A stretch of DNA of 64,000 nt from Paenibacillus sp. oral taxon 786 str. D14 (GCF_000159955.1 NZ_GG695990.1:1-64000); one strand, 5' to 3'. Positions 27,538 through 37,303 are shown, counted from the stretch's first letter. The notes: a model not told the origin generated them from the sequence alone. Numbers and translations: made by a program.

Positions 27538-28431
27538 ATGTATAGCAGCAGAGGCGACCGGGTCATGGTTGCTTTCATCTACGTCTTCTTAACCATTTTT
27601 TCCCTCTCCACGTTATATCCGTTCCTGAATGCCATTGCGATCTCGCTAAACGAGGGGCTGGATACCGCAAAAGGCGGAATTACCCTCTGGCCGCGCGCCT
27701 TCACCCTGGAAAATTACGAGGTCGTCTTCCAGGATGAACGGCTGATGTCGGGCTTCATCATCTCCGTCCTTCGGACCGTCGTCGGAACGGTCAGCGCCAT
27801 CTTGGCCACGGCGATCTTCGCTTATGGGATGACCAAGCGCGAGCTGATGGGGCGTAAGGTTTACATGCTGATGTGTATTTTTACGATGTATTTTTCCGGC
27901 GGATTGATTCCAACGTTTCTGCTGATCCGTAATCTGGGGATGTTTAACTCCTTCTGGGTTTATATCATTCCTTCGCTTATCGGGGTCTGGAACATGATCA
28001 TCTTCCGTACCTTCTTCCAGGGGCTGCCCCAAGGGCTGGAGGAATCGGCCAAAATCGACGGCTGCGGCAATTGGGGCACCTTGTTCCGCATCGTGCTGCC
28101 GCTGTCGGGACCGGTTATCGCAACGTTGTCGCTGTTTACCGCGGTTGGGCACTGGAACGAGTGGTTCATCGCCAGCATCTACATTTCGAAGGAGGAGCTG
28201 CTGCCGATTCAGACCATTCTGAAGCAGATTCTCGCGTCCAATATCGTCTCCGAGCAGACGGCTAACCTGGATGCAGCGGCGCAAGCCCATATGGCGCAGG
28301 CCAAAACCGTCACCAGCAAATCGCTGTCGATGGCCACCATGATGGTCGCAACGATCCCGATCGTCCTGGTGTATCCGTTTGTGCAGAAGTATTTTGTCAA
28401 AGGGGTGCTGGTCGGGTCCTTGAAGGAGTAG
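27538..28431 (+). CDS. LplC-type sugar ABC transporter permease
   Basis: This second permease of the importer has 297 residues. ATG 27538 is preferred over GTG 27529, which abuts the AGGAGGAGG ribosome site. It has an N-terminal membrane segment, the FLNAIAISLNEG motif of the family, the EAA loop LEESAKIDGCGNWGTLFRIVLP, and the typical ending QKYFVKGVLVGSLKE. A stretch ASNIVSEQTANLDAAAQAHM near 245-264 is a characteristic insert of this subfamily. It is co-transcribed with the preceding permease (19-bp gap). Confidence 0.93.
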   Translation: MYSSRGDRVMVAFIYVFLTIFSLSTLYPFLNAIAISLNEGLDTAKGGITLWPRAFTLENYEVVFQDERLMSGFIISVLRTVVGTVSAILATAIFAYGMTKRELMGRKVYMLMCIFTMYFSGGLIPTFLLIRNLGMFNSFWVYIIPSLIGVWNMIIFRTFFQGLPQGLEESAKIDGCGNWGTLFRIVLPLSGPVIATLSLFTAVGHWNEWFIASIYISKEELLPIQTILKQILASNIVSEQTANLDAAAQAHMAQAKTVTSKSLSMATMMVATIPIVLVYPFVQKYFVKGVLVGSLKE

Positions 28432-28513
28432 TTGAAGGAACAACTGGCGGCGTTTAAGGCAGATCGTTCTGCTTTGAACATAAAAATGAAAGGCGAAAGG
28501 GGATAACAGTCGT

Positions 28514-30205
28514 ATGAAAAAGCGGGGAACACGGTTAAGCCAACTGTTGATCATCATCATGGCGATTGCCGTCATCCTGGCCGGATGCTCCGGCGGCGGG
28601 GGCAACAGCGCGAGTGGCGGTAATCCTGCCGAAGCGCCGAAGGAGAACGGCAGCAATGCGGAGACGAACCAGGCGGAGTCTGCGGAACCGCAGCTTTTCG
28701 AGCTGGGGAAGGAGCCGCTGGAATTCACGCTTTACGGCAACTATGACTGGTACACCATGCCCAAATGGGGCGCCGACGAAACGACAGCTTGGGTGAAAGA
28801 GAACAAGAAGGTGAACATCACAGAAATTCCAAACGGCGGAAATACGGTGCAAAAGCTAAACACGATGATTGCCTCCGGCGATCTGCCGGACGTCATTTGG
28901 GGTGAGCGGGGTGCGGACGTCGAACGGCTGCGCGAAGCAGGCTTGCTGGTGCCATTGGACGATTATATCGAGAAGTATCCGAATTTGAAAAAATGGCTGG
29001 ATCCGAAGGCAATGAACATGCTGCGATCCCCTGACGGCAAGCTGTATCAATTCCCGAACTGGTACACGAACCGTCCGAACGGCAATGCCGGATGGGTGGT
29101 CAACAAGAAGATTTATAAAGAGCTCGGTTCGCCTAAACTGGAAACAACCGATGATTTGTATGCTTACCTGAAGCTGGTGAAGGAGAAATATCCGGACGTC
29201 ATCCCGCTGGAGACGGATTTGGCCAGCGAAGGTCACGGTCTTGATCAGATTTACTCCGCGTTTAAGGAGAACAATTTAAGTTTTCCGCGTTATTTTGCCG
29301 TACCCAACGGGGATAAAATGACTTCGATTTACAAGGACGAACCGTTCCGGGAATCGGTGGTCTACGCAGCGAAGCTGTTCCGCGAGAAGTTGATGACGCA
29401 GGACGCCATGACGCAGACCAGAGACCAGGTGCAGGAAAAGCTGATGAACGGCCGGGTGGCGGTGTACACTTCCTCCAATCCGACCTTGTATGCGATGCAG
29501 GCCCACGCAGCCTTGACCCAAAAGGATCCGGACGCCGGATATTTCATGATCTGGCCGATTCACAAGGAAGGGCTGGACAAAAACAAAATTTATCCCGGCA
29601 CTTATAACATGCTCGGTTGGAACGCAGCGGTCATTACGACCAGCGCCAAGAATCCGGAAGCGATATTCGCTTTCTTGGATTGGTGGACCGGTCCTGAGGG
29701 GATGACCCTGCAGATGTGGGGGGTTGAAGGCGAGTTCTGGCAAGGACGGGAAGCGGACGGCATCACGCCGAAGTTCACGGAGAAATATACGAAGGAAAAA
29801 GAAAAGCTCGCCGATTATCAAGCGAAGATGGACCCGTTGATGTGGGTTGGTAATACCGTGTACGTTGACGATATTAAAGGGAGATTCGAAGCAACGCTGC
29901 CGGAGAGCGAACGGAACTGGTCAACCTATTGGCAGTACGAAATTACATGGAAAACGCAGGGCGACGCTACGGAATTCATCAATTTGTTCCCGCTGCCGGA
30001 TACCGAGGAGGGCATCACCTTCCAAAGCGGCAAGGACATTTGGCAGAAAGCGAGAGCGCAAGCGCTGTATGCGAAGACGGACGAGGAAGCGTTGGCGATC
30101 CTCGACAAAGCGCATGAGGACACGATGGCCATTGGGTTCGAGAAGCTGCTGGATTACTATACTCAGCGCTGGCATGAGAATTTGAAGATGATCCAAGGCA
30201 ATTAA
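28514..30205 (+). CDS. LplA-type substrate-binding lipoprotein
   Basis: This 563-residue binding protein has the length of the LplA/YtcQ subfamily, longer than the CUT1 proteins elsewhere in this window (about 430-450). The signal peptide ends at ILAGC, followed by a Gly/Ser/Asn-rich linker. Distinctive segments include PDVIWGERGADVERLREAGL, SPDGKLYQFPNWY and DWWTGPEGMTLQMWG. GAAAGGGG lies upstream of ATG. It is the third gene of the importer; a terminator separates it from the two-component genes that probably regulate it. Confidence 0.92.
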   Translation: MKKRGTRLSQLLIIIMAIAVILAGCSGGGGNSASGGNPAEAPKENGSNAETNQAESAEPQLFELGKEPLEFTLYGNYDWYTMPKWGADETTAWVKENKKVNITEIPNGGNTVQKLNTMIASGDLPDVIWGERGADVERLREAGLLVPLDDYIEKYPNLKKWLDPKAMNMLRSPDGKLYQFPNWYTNRPNGNAGWVVNKKIYKELGSPKLETTDDLYAYLKLVKEKYPDVIPLETDLASEGHGLDQIYSAFKENNLSFPRYFAVPNGDKMTSIYKDEPFRESVVYAAKLFREKLMTQDAMTQTRDQVQEKLMNGRVAVYTSSNPTLYAMQAHAALTQKDPDAGYFMIWPIHKEGLDKNKIYPGTYNMLGWNAAVITTSAKNPEAIFAFLDWWTGPEGMTLQMWGVEGEFWQGREADGITPKFTEKYTKEKEKLADYQAKMDPLMWVGNTVYVDDIKGRFEATLPESERNWSTYWQYEITWKTQGDATEFINLFPLPDTEEGITFQSGKDIWQKARAQALYAKTDEEALAILDKAHEDTMAIGFEKLLDYYTQRWHENLKMIQGN

Positions 30206-30230
30206 CCGAGACAGGCAAGCTACTTGGCAA

Positions 30231-30258
30231 GGGGGCCCGATTCATTAGGCTCCCTTTT
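30231..30258 (+). terminator. Intrinsic terminator after the LplA-type gene
   Basis: The 7-bp stem GGGGGCC (30231-30237) with GGCTCCC (30248-30254) and a 10-nt loop is followed by TTTT. Its short T run suggests partial read-through to the regulator genes. Confidence 0.7.
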
Positions 30259-30386
30259 CCTGTAGCGCAGGGCGGGGAGGATTAGAGGATTTTCTCCGTT
30301 CTCAACGAACAGGGAGGCCGGGTATACTTAGGGGAAACGGAGCTGAAACCGAACTTCCGCAAGGAAAAAAGGGGGCTGACACGATC

Positions 30387-31217
30387 GTGTACAAGGTACT
30401 GCTTGCTGATGACGAGCATCTTGACCTGGAGGGCATGAGGACGTTTATTCCCTGGTCCGAGCTGGGGATGGAGGTGGTGGGCGCCGTTAGCAACGGCTTC
30501 TCGGCCTGCGAGCTGATGGAACGGCAGGCGATCGACATTCTGGTCACGGACGTCAATATGCCGCATATGTCCGGGCTGGAGCTGGCACGCCGGGCGATGG
30601 ACCGGAAGCCGGACGTCCGCGTCGTGTTTGTCAGCGGACACCAGGATTTTCATTATGTGAAGCAGGCGCTCTCGCTCAAAGCCTGCAGCTATGTGCTGAA
30701 GCCGATGGACGACGACGAGTTGGTCGCCTCGCTCCGGCAAATTACGCTGGAGCTGGAACATGAAGCGAATCGGAAGCGGACGGAGGAGCAGTATCTGAAA
30801 ATGATGCAGGCGTTGCAAGCGCAAGGCGTTGAGAAGCTGGAGGACGAGCAGGAGCGGCAAGCTGCGGCGCGGTTGACCGAGTCGCGCCCTGCGCCGGGTT
30901 GCAGCCGGCTGATCCGGGAAATCATCGCGACGATGCAGGCGCGCCTCCACGAGAATCTCACCTTAAAGAACATCGCTCAGCAATTCGCCTTTTCGCCGAA
31001 CTATCTAGGGCATCTTTTTAAGGAGGAAACCGGCCAAGGCTTCAGCGAAATGCTGACTGAACTGCGAATGGAACGGGCACGTAAGCTGCTCAAAGACCCG
31101 AAGGTGAAAATTTACGAGGTCGCCGGTCAAGTAGGTTACCGCTATATCCCTTACTTTAGCCGGCAATTTAAGGAGACCTTCGGGATGACGCCGATGGAAT
31201 TCCGCAAACGGGAGTGA
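30387..31217 (+). CDS. AraC-type response regulator, short form
   Basis: This regulator of 276 residues has a receiver domain at 2-120 (D8-D9, phospho-acceptor D55 in VTDVNMPHMSG, K105 in VLKPMD). A short Glu/Gln-rich coiled linker (about 125-165) leads to an AraC DNA-binding domain (LTLKNIAQQFAFSPNYLGHL; YEVAGQVGYRYIPYFSRQFK). It lacks the roughly 250-residue middle region of the first YesN-type regulator in this window. The start is GTG, with AAAGGGGG about 10 nt upstream. It is co-transcribed with the kinase that follows and probably activates the Lpl-type importer. Confidence 0.92.
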   Translation: MYKVLLADDEHLDLEGMRTFIPWSELGMEVVGAVSNGFSACELMERQAIDILVTDVNMPHMSGLELARRAMDRKPDVRVVFVSGHQDFHYVKQALSLKACSYVLKPMDDDELVASLRQITLELEHEANRKRTEEQYLKMMQALQAQGVEKLEDEQERQAAARLTESRPAPGCSRLIREIIATMQARLHENLTLKNIAQQFAFSPNYLGHLFKEETGQGFSEMLTELRMERARKLLKDPKVKIYEVAGQVGYRYIPYFSRQFKETFGMTPMEFRKRE

Positions 31218-31227
31218 GGCCGACTTG

Positions 31228-33042
31228 ATGAAAATCCACCGCGTGACGCCGCCCCGAGCGCTGCGTTACCTTCCGTTTGGCTACAAGCTGATGTTGACCT
31301 ACCTCGTATTTATTTTGATTCCGGTGCTGGCGATCGGCTATTTTTCCCATTCTCTCTATCAGGAATCCATACGCAATCAAACCCGCAGTAATATCCAGGG
31401 GACGCTGCTGCAAATCCGGGACAACGTCGAATACAAACTGGCGGATGTCGAGCGCGTCTCCTCGATGCTCTATCACGATTACATGTTGATCACGCAGCTG
31501 CGCAGCTATGAGGAGGGCTGGAGCAGTTATGAACGGACGACGATGGTGCTTCAGCCCAAGCTGCATATTGCGATGAATGCGACCGGTCTGAAGCTCGCCA
31601 TGTACGTTTTTCTGGAGAATGATACGCTGCCCGAGATTTATCACGGTTCCTTTGTGAATGAGAATCCGGATGCGCTTGAAGGCAACTATAATATCTATCA
31701 TTTAAGCAGGCTTCAGGATAAAGCGTGGTACATAGATTTTCCTGAGGAGCGATACGGAGAGACGCTCGTTTGGCAGCAGGTGGAGAAGGACCGGGAACAG
31801 GGCAGAATCTCGCTGCTGCGCCGGTTGGTCGACAGCAACAAGCCGCTGGATTTGCGGGAAATCGGCTTCTTGCGGCTCAGCGTTCGGATCGGCGAGCTGT
31901 TCGGGGCGCTGGATTACCGCAAAATCGGCGAAGGCAGCCAGTTGCTCATCCAGGATGGGACGGGGGAGACGTTATACGAGTCCGGTGGGTTTGCAGCATC
32001 CTCTGGAACAACCGAGTATTTGACGATCCAAGAGGAGCTTGAAGGCCCAGGATGGGTGCTGACGGCCCGGGTTCCGCTTACGATCATGGAACGGGACTCG
32101 GCGAAGGTACGCTGGTTTGTGATCTTGATCTGCCTGTTGTGCCTGATTGTGTTTACGTTTGCCGGCATGTTTATCTCCCGTTATTTCTCGATCCGGGTGA
32201 CGAAAATCGTCTCGGTCTTAAACGCCTTCCGTGAGGGGGATTTGCATAAACGGATGCGCTATCGGGGGAAAGACGAGTTCTCGCAGATCGCTTCCGCCCT
32301 GAATGAGATGGGGCACAATATCAAGCAGTTGATTGAGCAGGTCTATCTGACCCGGCTTGAGAAAAAAGAGGCCGAGCTGGAGACGCTGCAGGCGCAGATT
32401 AATCCGCATTTCCTCTATAATACGTTGTCCTCGATCAGCCGGCTGGCCAAATTCGGGGAGATTGACAAGCTGCAGCGCATGGTGCTGGATTTGGCGAAGT
32501 TTTACCGCTTGTCGCTCAGCGATGGACGCACGATCATCCCGATCCATAGCGAGCTGGCGCAGGCCGAAGCTTATATTAACATTCAGCGTACGAAGTTCGG
32601 AGAGGCGGTGTCCTTCGACTTTGAGGTTGATCCTGCCATCCTGTCTTTGGCTACGGTGAAGCTTGTGTTGCAGCCGTTTATCGAGAATGCGCTGGAGCAT
32701 GCTTGGTTTGGCGACCCGATCCACGTTCGGATTCAAGGATATACGGAAGGGCGGGAGGTGTGCTTCAAGATTATCGACGACGGGATTGGCATGACGCAGG
32801 AACGACAGCGGCAAGTGTTCAACCCGGCCCCCGGAGCAGATGGCGGCTTTGGCATTCGGAATGTCCATAGCCGCATTCAACTGCATTTTGGGTCGGAGTA
32901 CGGGGTGAAGCTGTATAGCCGCCCGGGCATCGGCACGACGGTGCTGATCCGGTTCCCGGCCGTCCCTGCCGGTGGAGAAACGCCGGGCTCCTCCCGAACC
33001 TCTGCCAAAACGTCAAGCATTAGTCCTTCTGACAAGTCTTGA
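31228..33042 (+). CDS. Sensor histidine kinase (YesM family)
   Basis: This membrane kinase is about 604 residues long. TM1 (LMLTYLVFILIPVLAIGYF) is followed by a roughly 240-residue extracellular sensor, TM2 (FVILICLLCLIVFTFAGMF), HAMP, the His box (INPHFLYNTLSSISRL) and the HATPase N-box (IENALEHAW) and G1 box (IDDGIGMT). ATG 31228 is used; the TTG one codon upstream is the alternative. It starts 10 bp after its response regulator, with gene order opposite to the first pair. The last 25 residues are Ser/Thr-rich and probably disordered. Confidence 0.92.
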   Translation: MKIHRVTPPRALRYLPFGYKLMLTYLVFILIPVLAIGYFSHSLYQESIRNQTRSNIQGTLLQIRDNVEYKLADVERVSSMLYHDYMLITQLRSYEEGWSSYERTTMVLQPKLHIAMNATGLKLAMYVFLENDTLPEIYHGSFVNENPDALEGNYNIYHLSRLQDKAWYIDFPEERYGETLVWQQVEKDREQGRISLLRRLVDSNKPLDLREIGFLRLSVRIGELFGALDYRKIGEGSQLLIQDGTGETLYESGGFAASSGTTEYLTIQEELEGPGWVLTARVPLTIMERDSAKVRWFVILICLLCLIVFTFAGMFISRYFSIRVTKIVSVLNAFREGDLHKRMRYRGKDEFSQIASALNEMGHNIKQLIEQVYLTRLEKKEAELETLQAQINPHFLYNTLSSISRLAKFGEIDKLQRMVLDLAKFYRLSLSDGRTIIPIHSELAQAEAYINIQRTKFGEAVSFDFEVDPAILSLATVKLVLQPFIENALEHAWFGDPIHVRIQGYTEGREVCFKIIDDGIGMTQERQRQVFNPAPGADGGFGIRNVHSRIQLHFGSEYGVKLYSRPGIGTTVLIRFPAVPAGGETPGSSRTSAKTSSISPSDKS

Positions 33043-33113
33043 CAACTATTGGATTCGCGGTTTTAATAGGGAGATAGTTTTGAACATCTTGTGAACAAAG
33101 AAGGCGAAACCAA

Positions 33114-34364
33114 ATGAACGCACAACTCAAGAGCATTCATCCCTTGTCGTGGACCATTATTATTGGGACGATTTTTGGACGTATGGCTTCGTCCATGAGT
33201 ATTCCGTTCTTATCTATTTACTTGATCAAATCGCTGGGAGCATCTCCCTCCGAAACCGGGATCGTCATTGCGGTCAGTTCGCTGATTGGGGTGTTCGCCA
33301 GCTTCTATGGCGGCTACATCTCGGACGTCATCGGACGCAAGCGGGTACTGTACATTTCGATCTTCGGTTGGGTGCTGGTGTTTATCGGCTTTGGGCTGGC
33401 GAACCAAGTGTGGCTTTTCTTTATCATGAACGCCCTAAACGGATTATGCCGGGCGCTGTTCGAGCCAACCTCCCGGGCGCTGCTGGCCGATATCACCCCG
33501 CAGGAAAGCAAAATGCTGGTATTTAATTTGCGTTACGCCGCGATCAATCTCGGCGTTGTAATTGGGCCGATCCTTGGATTGCAAGTGGGTGCTTCCGAGA
33601 CGGGACTGGCCTTCTATTTCGCGGGTCTCGTGTATTTGGTGTACGGGTTGGTTCTGGTCTTCCTGTTTATGCTGCACAAGGAAATCGGGATCGCGGGTCA
33701 TGGAGCAGGCGAGCGTTTGACGTTGAAGGGCGCCATGCAGGTGACCGTCAGGGACCGCACCTTTTTGTACGTGCTGATAGGCATGATTTTCTGCGTGCTC
33801 GGGTACGGCCATTTCAGCTCTACGCTGGCACAGTACCTGGAGATGACGCCGGGCATCCAGGACGGGGCCACGCTGTTTGGTTACATGCTGTCGCTGAACG
33901 CCATTGTTGTGTTGGCGGTGCAGTTCCCGATCGTCAAGTTTGCCGGTCGCTTCTCGCCGATTGTGCCGCTGGTTGCGGGCAATCTCTTCGTGTCCGGCAG
34001 CCTGCTGCTGTTCGGCTCGGTGCATGCGGTCTGGGCGTTCCTGGTGGGCGTAGTGATCTTTACGATCGGCGAAGTGCTGATGTTTACGATGACGGACGTG
34101 CTGGTTGACCGGATTGCTCCTGCCTCGCTGCGCGGGACCTATTTCGGCATGTTTGGCTTCAACCAATTAGGCAACGTGCTCGCACCGCTGGTGGGCGGTT
34201 TCCTGTTGGATGCCTTTGGCGCCCTGCAGTCTCTGCTCATCTTTGGGATCATCGCGCTGACGACCGCTTGCGGCGTGCCGTTCCTGCTGCTGGCGAAGCG
34301 TCACTTGACCGCAAAGGAAGCGGCGGTTGGGAAGGCGGAGGCGCAGGCGGGAGTGCCTAGCTGA
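33114..34364 (+). CDS. MFS transporter
   Basis: This 416-residue, roughly 12-helix carrier has the MFS loop 2-3 signature (GGYISDVIGRKRVLYISIFG at about 65-84). It has the drug:proton or sugar exporter-like arrangement, but the substrate cannot be told. It lies 71 bp after the kinase gene on the same strand. It may be in the same transcript, for which a role in exporting or importing the same sugar would be natural; this is inference. Confidence 0.88.
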   Translation: MNAQLKSIHPLSWTIIIGTIFGRMASSMSIPFLSIYLIKSLGASPSETGIVIAVSSLIGVFASFYGGYISDVIGRKRVLYISIFGWVLVFIGFGLANQVWLFFIMNALNGLCRALFEPTSRALLADITPQESKMLVFNLRYAAINLGVVIGPILGLQVGASETGLAFYFAGLVYLVYGLVLVFLFMLHKEIGIAGHGAGERLTLKGAMQVTVRDRTFLYVLIGMIFCVLGYGHFSSTLAQYLEMTPGIQDGATLFGYMLSLNAIVVLAVQFPIVKFAGRFSPIVPLVAGNLFVSGSLLLFGSVHAVWAFLVGVVIFTIGEVLMFTMTDVLVDRIAPASLRGTYFGMFGFNQLGNVLAPLVGGFLLDAFGALQSLLIFGIIALTTACGVPFLLLAKRHLTAKEAAVGKAEAQAGVPS

Positions 34365-34434
34365 TCAGCTGATAAGGGGAGCCTCTTGCCTTTTGAAGTC
34401 TGGCAGAGGGTCAGGATCGCCGGACGGGATCGAC

Positions 34435-34621
34435 TAACTGGATTTTCTACCGTTATTTTTGGACATTTTGGGGGAGCGGAGTAATTTAACTGGAAATCCT
34501 ACTGTTAATTTGCCGGAATCGTCGCTTACAGGCGGTTTCGGGCAAAATTAACGTCAGGATTTCCAGTTAATTTGAACACATCGGGTGTATTTAAAGAAAT
34601 TAACGGTACTTTTTACAGGTA
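34435..34621. repeat. Four-unit intergenic array, family B
   Basis: Units of 24 bp lie forward at 34435 and 34487 and reverse at 34546 and 34598. The second and third fit the pattern TAACTGGAAATCCT followed by GTTAATT; the first and last are more diverged. Starts are 52, 59 and 52 bp apart, the same plan as family A with a different sequence. The array fills most of the 309-bp gap between the MFS gene and the convergent membrane protein gene. Confidence 0.85.
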
Positions 34622-34673
34622 AGCGTGATATGGGGATGACAAGTTCATACCACGCCAAAACGGATCGGGCGAT

Positions 34674-35231
34674 TCAAGCCCGGTCCGTTTTATGTTTCGG
34701 CTGCTTGGGCCAGATGAACGCGGAGATCATAATGAGACCATCGATGACGAACACGATACTCCAAACTCGCAGGATCCCGCCCAGCGCTTCGGTCCGACTC
34801 GGATCGTTGATGAAGGTGATCATGCCAAAGAGCAGTGCTGCGCCAATCAGGAAAGAGAGGGCATGGCGCAGAAATCCCTTCAGCTCGTGCTTGGCATACT
34901 CCAGGCCATAACGTTTGGGCGGTCTAGCGTCCTTCTCTCCGACGAACAGATAACGGTACCAACGATCGGCCCAATCGATCATGCTCTTGCCGAAAGCGAT
35001 CGAGACCCCGATATATACGGCGGCGATTCCATGGGCTGTCGTTGCTACGGCACCGTTATACAGGTCCACCCCGGTGAGGACGAACAGCAGCAGATCGATC
35101 ACCGGCGTTAAGGCCAGCAAAGCCATCCCCAGCTTTGGTCGCTTTAGTCCATAACGAACGGATAATCCTGCAAGAATCACGATCCAAAAGGCGATCTCAC
35201 AGGCCACTATCATCCAGGCGATAAAGTTCAT
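34674..35231 (-). CDS. Small integral membrane protein (YmcC-like)
   Basis: This 185-residue protein has about five hydrophobic helices (IAWMIVACEIAFWIVILAGL, LGMALLALTPVIDLLLFVL, AVYIGVSIAFGK, LSFLIGAALLFGMITF, IVFVIDGLIMISAFIW). The middle SMIDWADRWYRY and the basic loop resemble B. subtilis YmcC by memory; I cannot verify this. It is divergent from a TetR gene 121 bp away, which suggests that the TetR protein controls it. Function unknown. Confidence 0.7.
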   Translation of the reverse strand: MNFIAWMIVACEIAFWIVILAGLSVRYGLKRPKLGMALLALTPVIDLLLFVLTGVDLYNGAVATTAHGIAAVYIGVSIAFGKSMIDWADRWYRYLFVGEKDARPPKRYGLEYAKHELKGFLRHALSFLIGAALLFGMITFINDPSRTEALGGILRVWSIVFVIDGLIMISAFIWPKQPKHKTDRA

Positions 35232-35352
35232 AATGACCTCCAGTAACAGATGAAATGTAAAAAGGTTGAGTGTATTGTAACATCCTGTTTCAATTAATAC
35301 AACTGTACTAAATAAATTGTGTGATCCGCCCTGGAGGTGCTAAACTAGAGGC

Positions 35353-35952
35353 ATGCCAAAACTAGTAGATCATGAACAAAGAAAACAGATTATAGCCGAA
35401 GCAACCTGGCGGGTGATTTTGAAGCAGGGGATGGAAGGGGCCACCGTTCGCAATATCGCTAAGGAGGCGGGGCTTTCACCGGGGGCGTTGCGCCATGATT
35501 TCAACTCGCAGGAGGAGCTGCTGCGCTATGCGATGAACCTGGTGAAGGAGAGAGCGACGGAACGAATTATCGAAATCTCCGCGTTGGATCTGCCGCCGCT
35601 GGAGAAGGTGCTGAGGATTTTGCAGGAGGTCGTGCCGACCCGTGAGGAGACCCGGGCGGAAGCGGAGGTGTGGATGGCGTTCACAGCCTATTTCAGGCAT
35701 AAGCCGGGGAAGTTTGATGCGCGCCATGACGGGTTGTACGACTTGATGCAGCGGTTGATCACCACCATGGATCAGCATGGTTTGCTGCAAGCCGGGCTGG
35801 ATCGGGAGATGGAAACGGTGCGGCTGCACGCGTTGATCGACGGCATCACCTTACATGCCTTGCTTGATCCCTTACGGGTGAATCCAGACAAAATCAACCG
35901 CGTTCTGAAGGCTCATCTAGACTCGATTACGAATGCAGCCAAGGATGAATAG
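35353..35952 (+). CDS. TetR-family transcriptional regulator
   Basis: This 199-residue repressor has an N-terminal helix-turn-helix at 8-55 (QIIAEATWRVILKQGMEGAT, VRNIAKEAGLSPGALRHDF), similar to BetI-like members, and a helical ligand-binding C-terminal part. The Shine-Dalgarno sequence is weak (GGAGGTGC about 13 nt upstream of ATG). The likely target is the divergent membrane-protein gene and itself. The inducer is unknown. Confidence 0.9.
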   Translation: MPKLVDHEQRKQIIAEATWRVILKQGMEGATVRNIAKEAGLSPGALRHDFNSQEELLRYAMNLVKERATERIIEISALDLPPLEKVLRILQEVVPTREETRAEAEVWMAFTAYFRHKPGKFDARHDGLYDLMQRLITTMDQHGLLQAGLDREMETVRLHALIDGITLHALLDPLRVNPDKINRVLKAHLDSITNAAKDE

Positions 35953-35977
35953 CCTGCAATAGCCTGCAATAGCCTAC
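35948..35977. repeat. 10-bp tandem repeat, three copies
   Basis: AATAGCCTGC is repeated three times (the last copy differs at one base), beginning in the stop codon of the TetR gene. It looks like a slippage product. Confidence 0.85.
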
Positions 35978-36105
35978 AACCGCAACGGGTTGCCCCGAAT
36001 CCGGTAACTTGTCTTTTCCCGAGCAGGGCTAGTCTGCATAATCGGCCAAGTTCCCTCATAGACATGTATCAGTTTAGGAAATCAAACTGCAGAGGGGATG
36101 ATCTC

Positions 36106-37227
36106 ATGCGCCGTTTCACGTGGATGCTGACCATCGTGATAGCCTTAAGCTTCGTGCTGGCTGCATGCGGGAAAAAGGACGCCGACGGCGTCGTCAAGGA
36201 TTTGGACAAATTGGTTGCCCAGTTGGAGAGTTATCAGGGCTCCGGCACGATGACGCTTTATACGGGTGACAAGCCTCAGGAGTACAAGGTGGAGGTCTGG
36301 TACCAAAATCCGTCGTTCTACCGGATCGCGCTCACCAATGCTCAAAAGGACGTTACGCAAATCGTGCTCCGCAACGAACAAGGCGTATTCGTACTGACGC
36401 CAAGCCTGAACAAGAGCTTCCGCTTCCAAAGCGACTGGCCGGAGAACCAAGGTCAAGTGTATCTGTATCAAACGCTGGCTCGCAGTATCTTAAGCGACAG
36501 CTCGCGGCAATTTGAAAGCGACAAGGATAGCTACATCTTCGATGTTGCGGCTAATTACAACACCCATGCCTTAGTCCGGCAAAAAATCTGGCTGGCCAAG
36601 GACAACTATGCGCCGAAGCAAGTTCAGGTATCCGATGCCGAAGCGAAAGTTGTTGTCGAAGTGAAATTCGATAAATTCGACTTTGGCACCAAGTTCGACA
36701 AGAACTCGTTTGACATGCAGCATAACCTCGATACAGCTGCCCAGAATTCCCAAGGCACGTTGCTGGAAGTTGATGAGAACGGCATGCTTGTGGAGAAGAC
36801 GCCAACCGATGAGGCAGCGGGCGCAAACGGCGATGCAGCAACCGATGAAGCCAGTGGCAACACATCTTCGGCTGCACCGGCGTTGACGGAACCCTTTGGC
36901 GTAATTATCCCAACATATTTGCCGGATGGGGTCTTGTACCAGGATGACAAAGCCGTGGAAGGTACCGATCGTACGACTGTACTGCTGCGGTATGACGGTA
37001 CATATCAATTTACGCTGACGGAGACGCGTTCGCCGGACCGCACTGCATCGCTCGTACCGGGTGAATTCATCGATATGGGCTTTACGTGGGGGCTGCTGAC
37101 CGGCGATACTCTGCGGACACTCACCTGGACAGTGGACGGATTGGAATTCCGGATTACGAGCGAGAATCTGCCGGTGACCGAAATGGTCAAAATTGCCGCT
37201 TCGATGCAGGACCAAACCGGTAAGTAA
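36106..37227 (+). CDS. ydcC: LolA-like lipoprotein (YdcC type)
   Basis: This is a membrane-anchored lipoprotein on the outer face of the cell, about 373 residues from ATG 36106 (GAGGGG 8 nt upstream). The lipobox is LAAC. The first half has the LolA-like beta pattern (GSGTMTLYTGDKPQEYKVEVWY, VQVSDAEAKVVVEVKFDKFDF). An Ala/Asp/Ser linker (about 230-265) and a DUF4367-like C-terminal domain (LTETRSPDRTASLVPGEF) follow. In B. subtilis the sporulation-associated ydcC directly precedes alr and ndoAI-ndoA, exactly as here, which supports the assignment. Confidence 0.85.
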   Translation: MRRFTWMLTIVIALSFVLAACGKKDADGVVKDLDKLVAQLESYQGSGTMTLYTGDKPQEYKVEVWYQNPSFYRIALTNAQKDVTQIVLRNEQGVFVLTPSLNKSFRFQSDWPENQGQVYLYQTLARSILSDSSRQFESDKDSYIFDVAANYNTHALVRQKIWLAKDNYAPKQVQVSDAEAKVVVEVKFDKFDFGTKFDKNSFDMQHNLDTAAQNSQGTLLEVDENGMLVEKTPTDEAAGANGDAATDEASGNTSSAAPALTEPFGVIIPTYLPDGVLYQDDKAVEGTDRTTVLLRYDGTYQFTLTETRSPDRTASLVPGEFIDMGFTWGLLTGDTLRTLTWTVDGLEFRITSENLPVTEMVKIAASMQDQTGK

Positions 37228-37237
37228 CACAAGGAAC

Positions 37238-37303
37238 AGGCGGATTGCGGCTGTGCCGGAGGGGAGGAGCGTTCCCCAGGCCCCGTGGATTCGCCTCTTT
37301 CTT
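37238..37303 (+). terminator. Probable intrinsic terminator after ydcC
   Basis: The 8-bp outer stem (37238-37245 with 37289-37296, one G-T pair) encloses a GGGG/CCCC inner helix. The tail CTTTCTTCT follows. Confidence 0.6.

Noticed and set aside
33444..34166. 240-codon minus-strand frame opposite the MFS gene
   Set aside because: His/Gln/Arg-rich composition typical of antisense to membrane-protein codons; no ribosome site.
34395..34412. Hairpin CCTCTTGCC/GGCAGAGG after the MFS gene as terminator
   Set aside because: It has a bulge and no T run follows; too weak to list.
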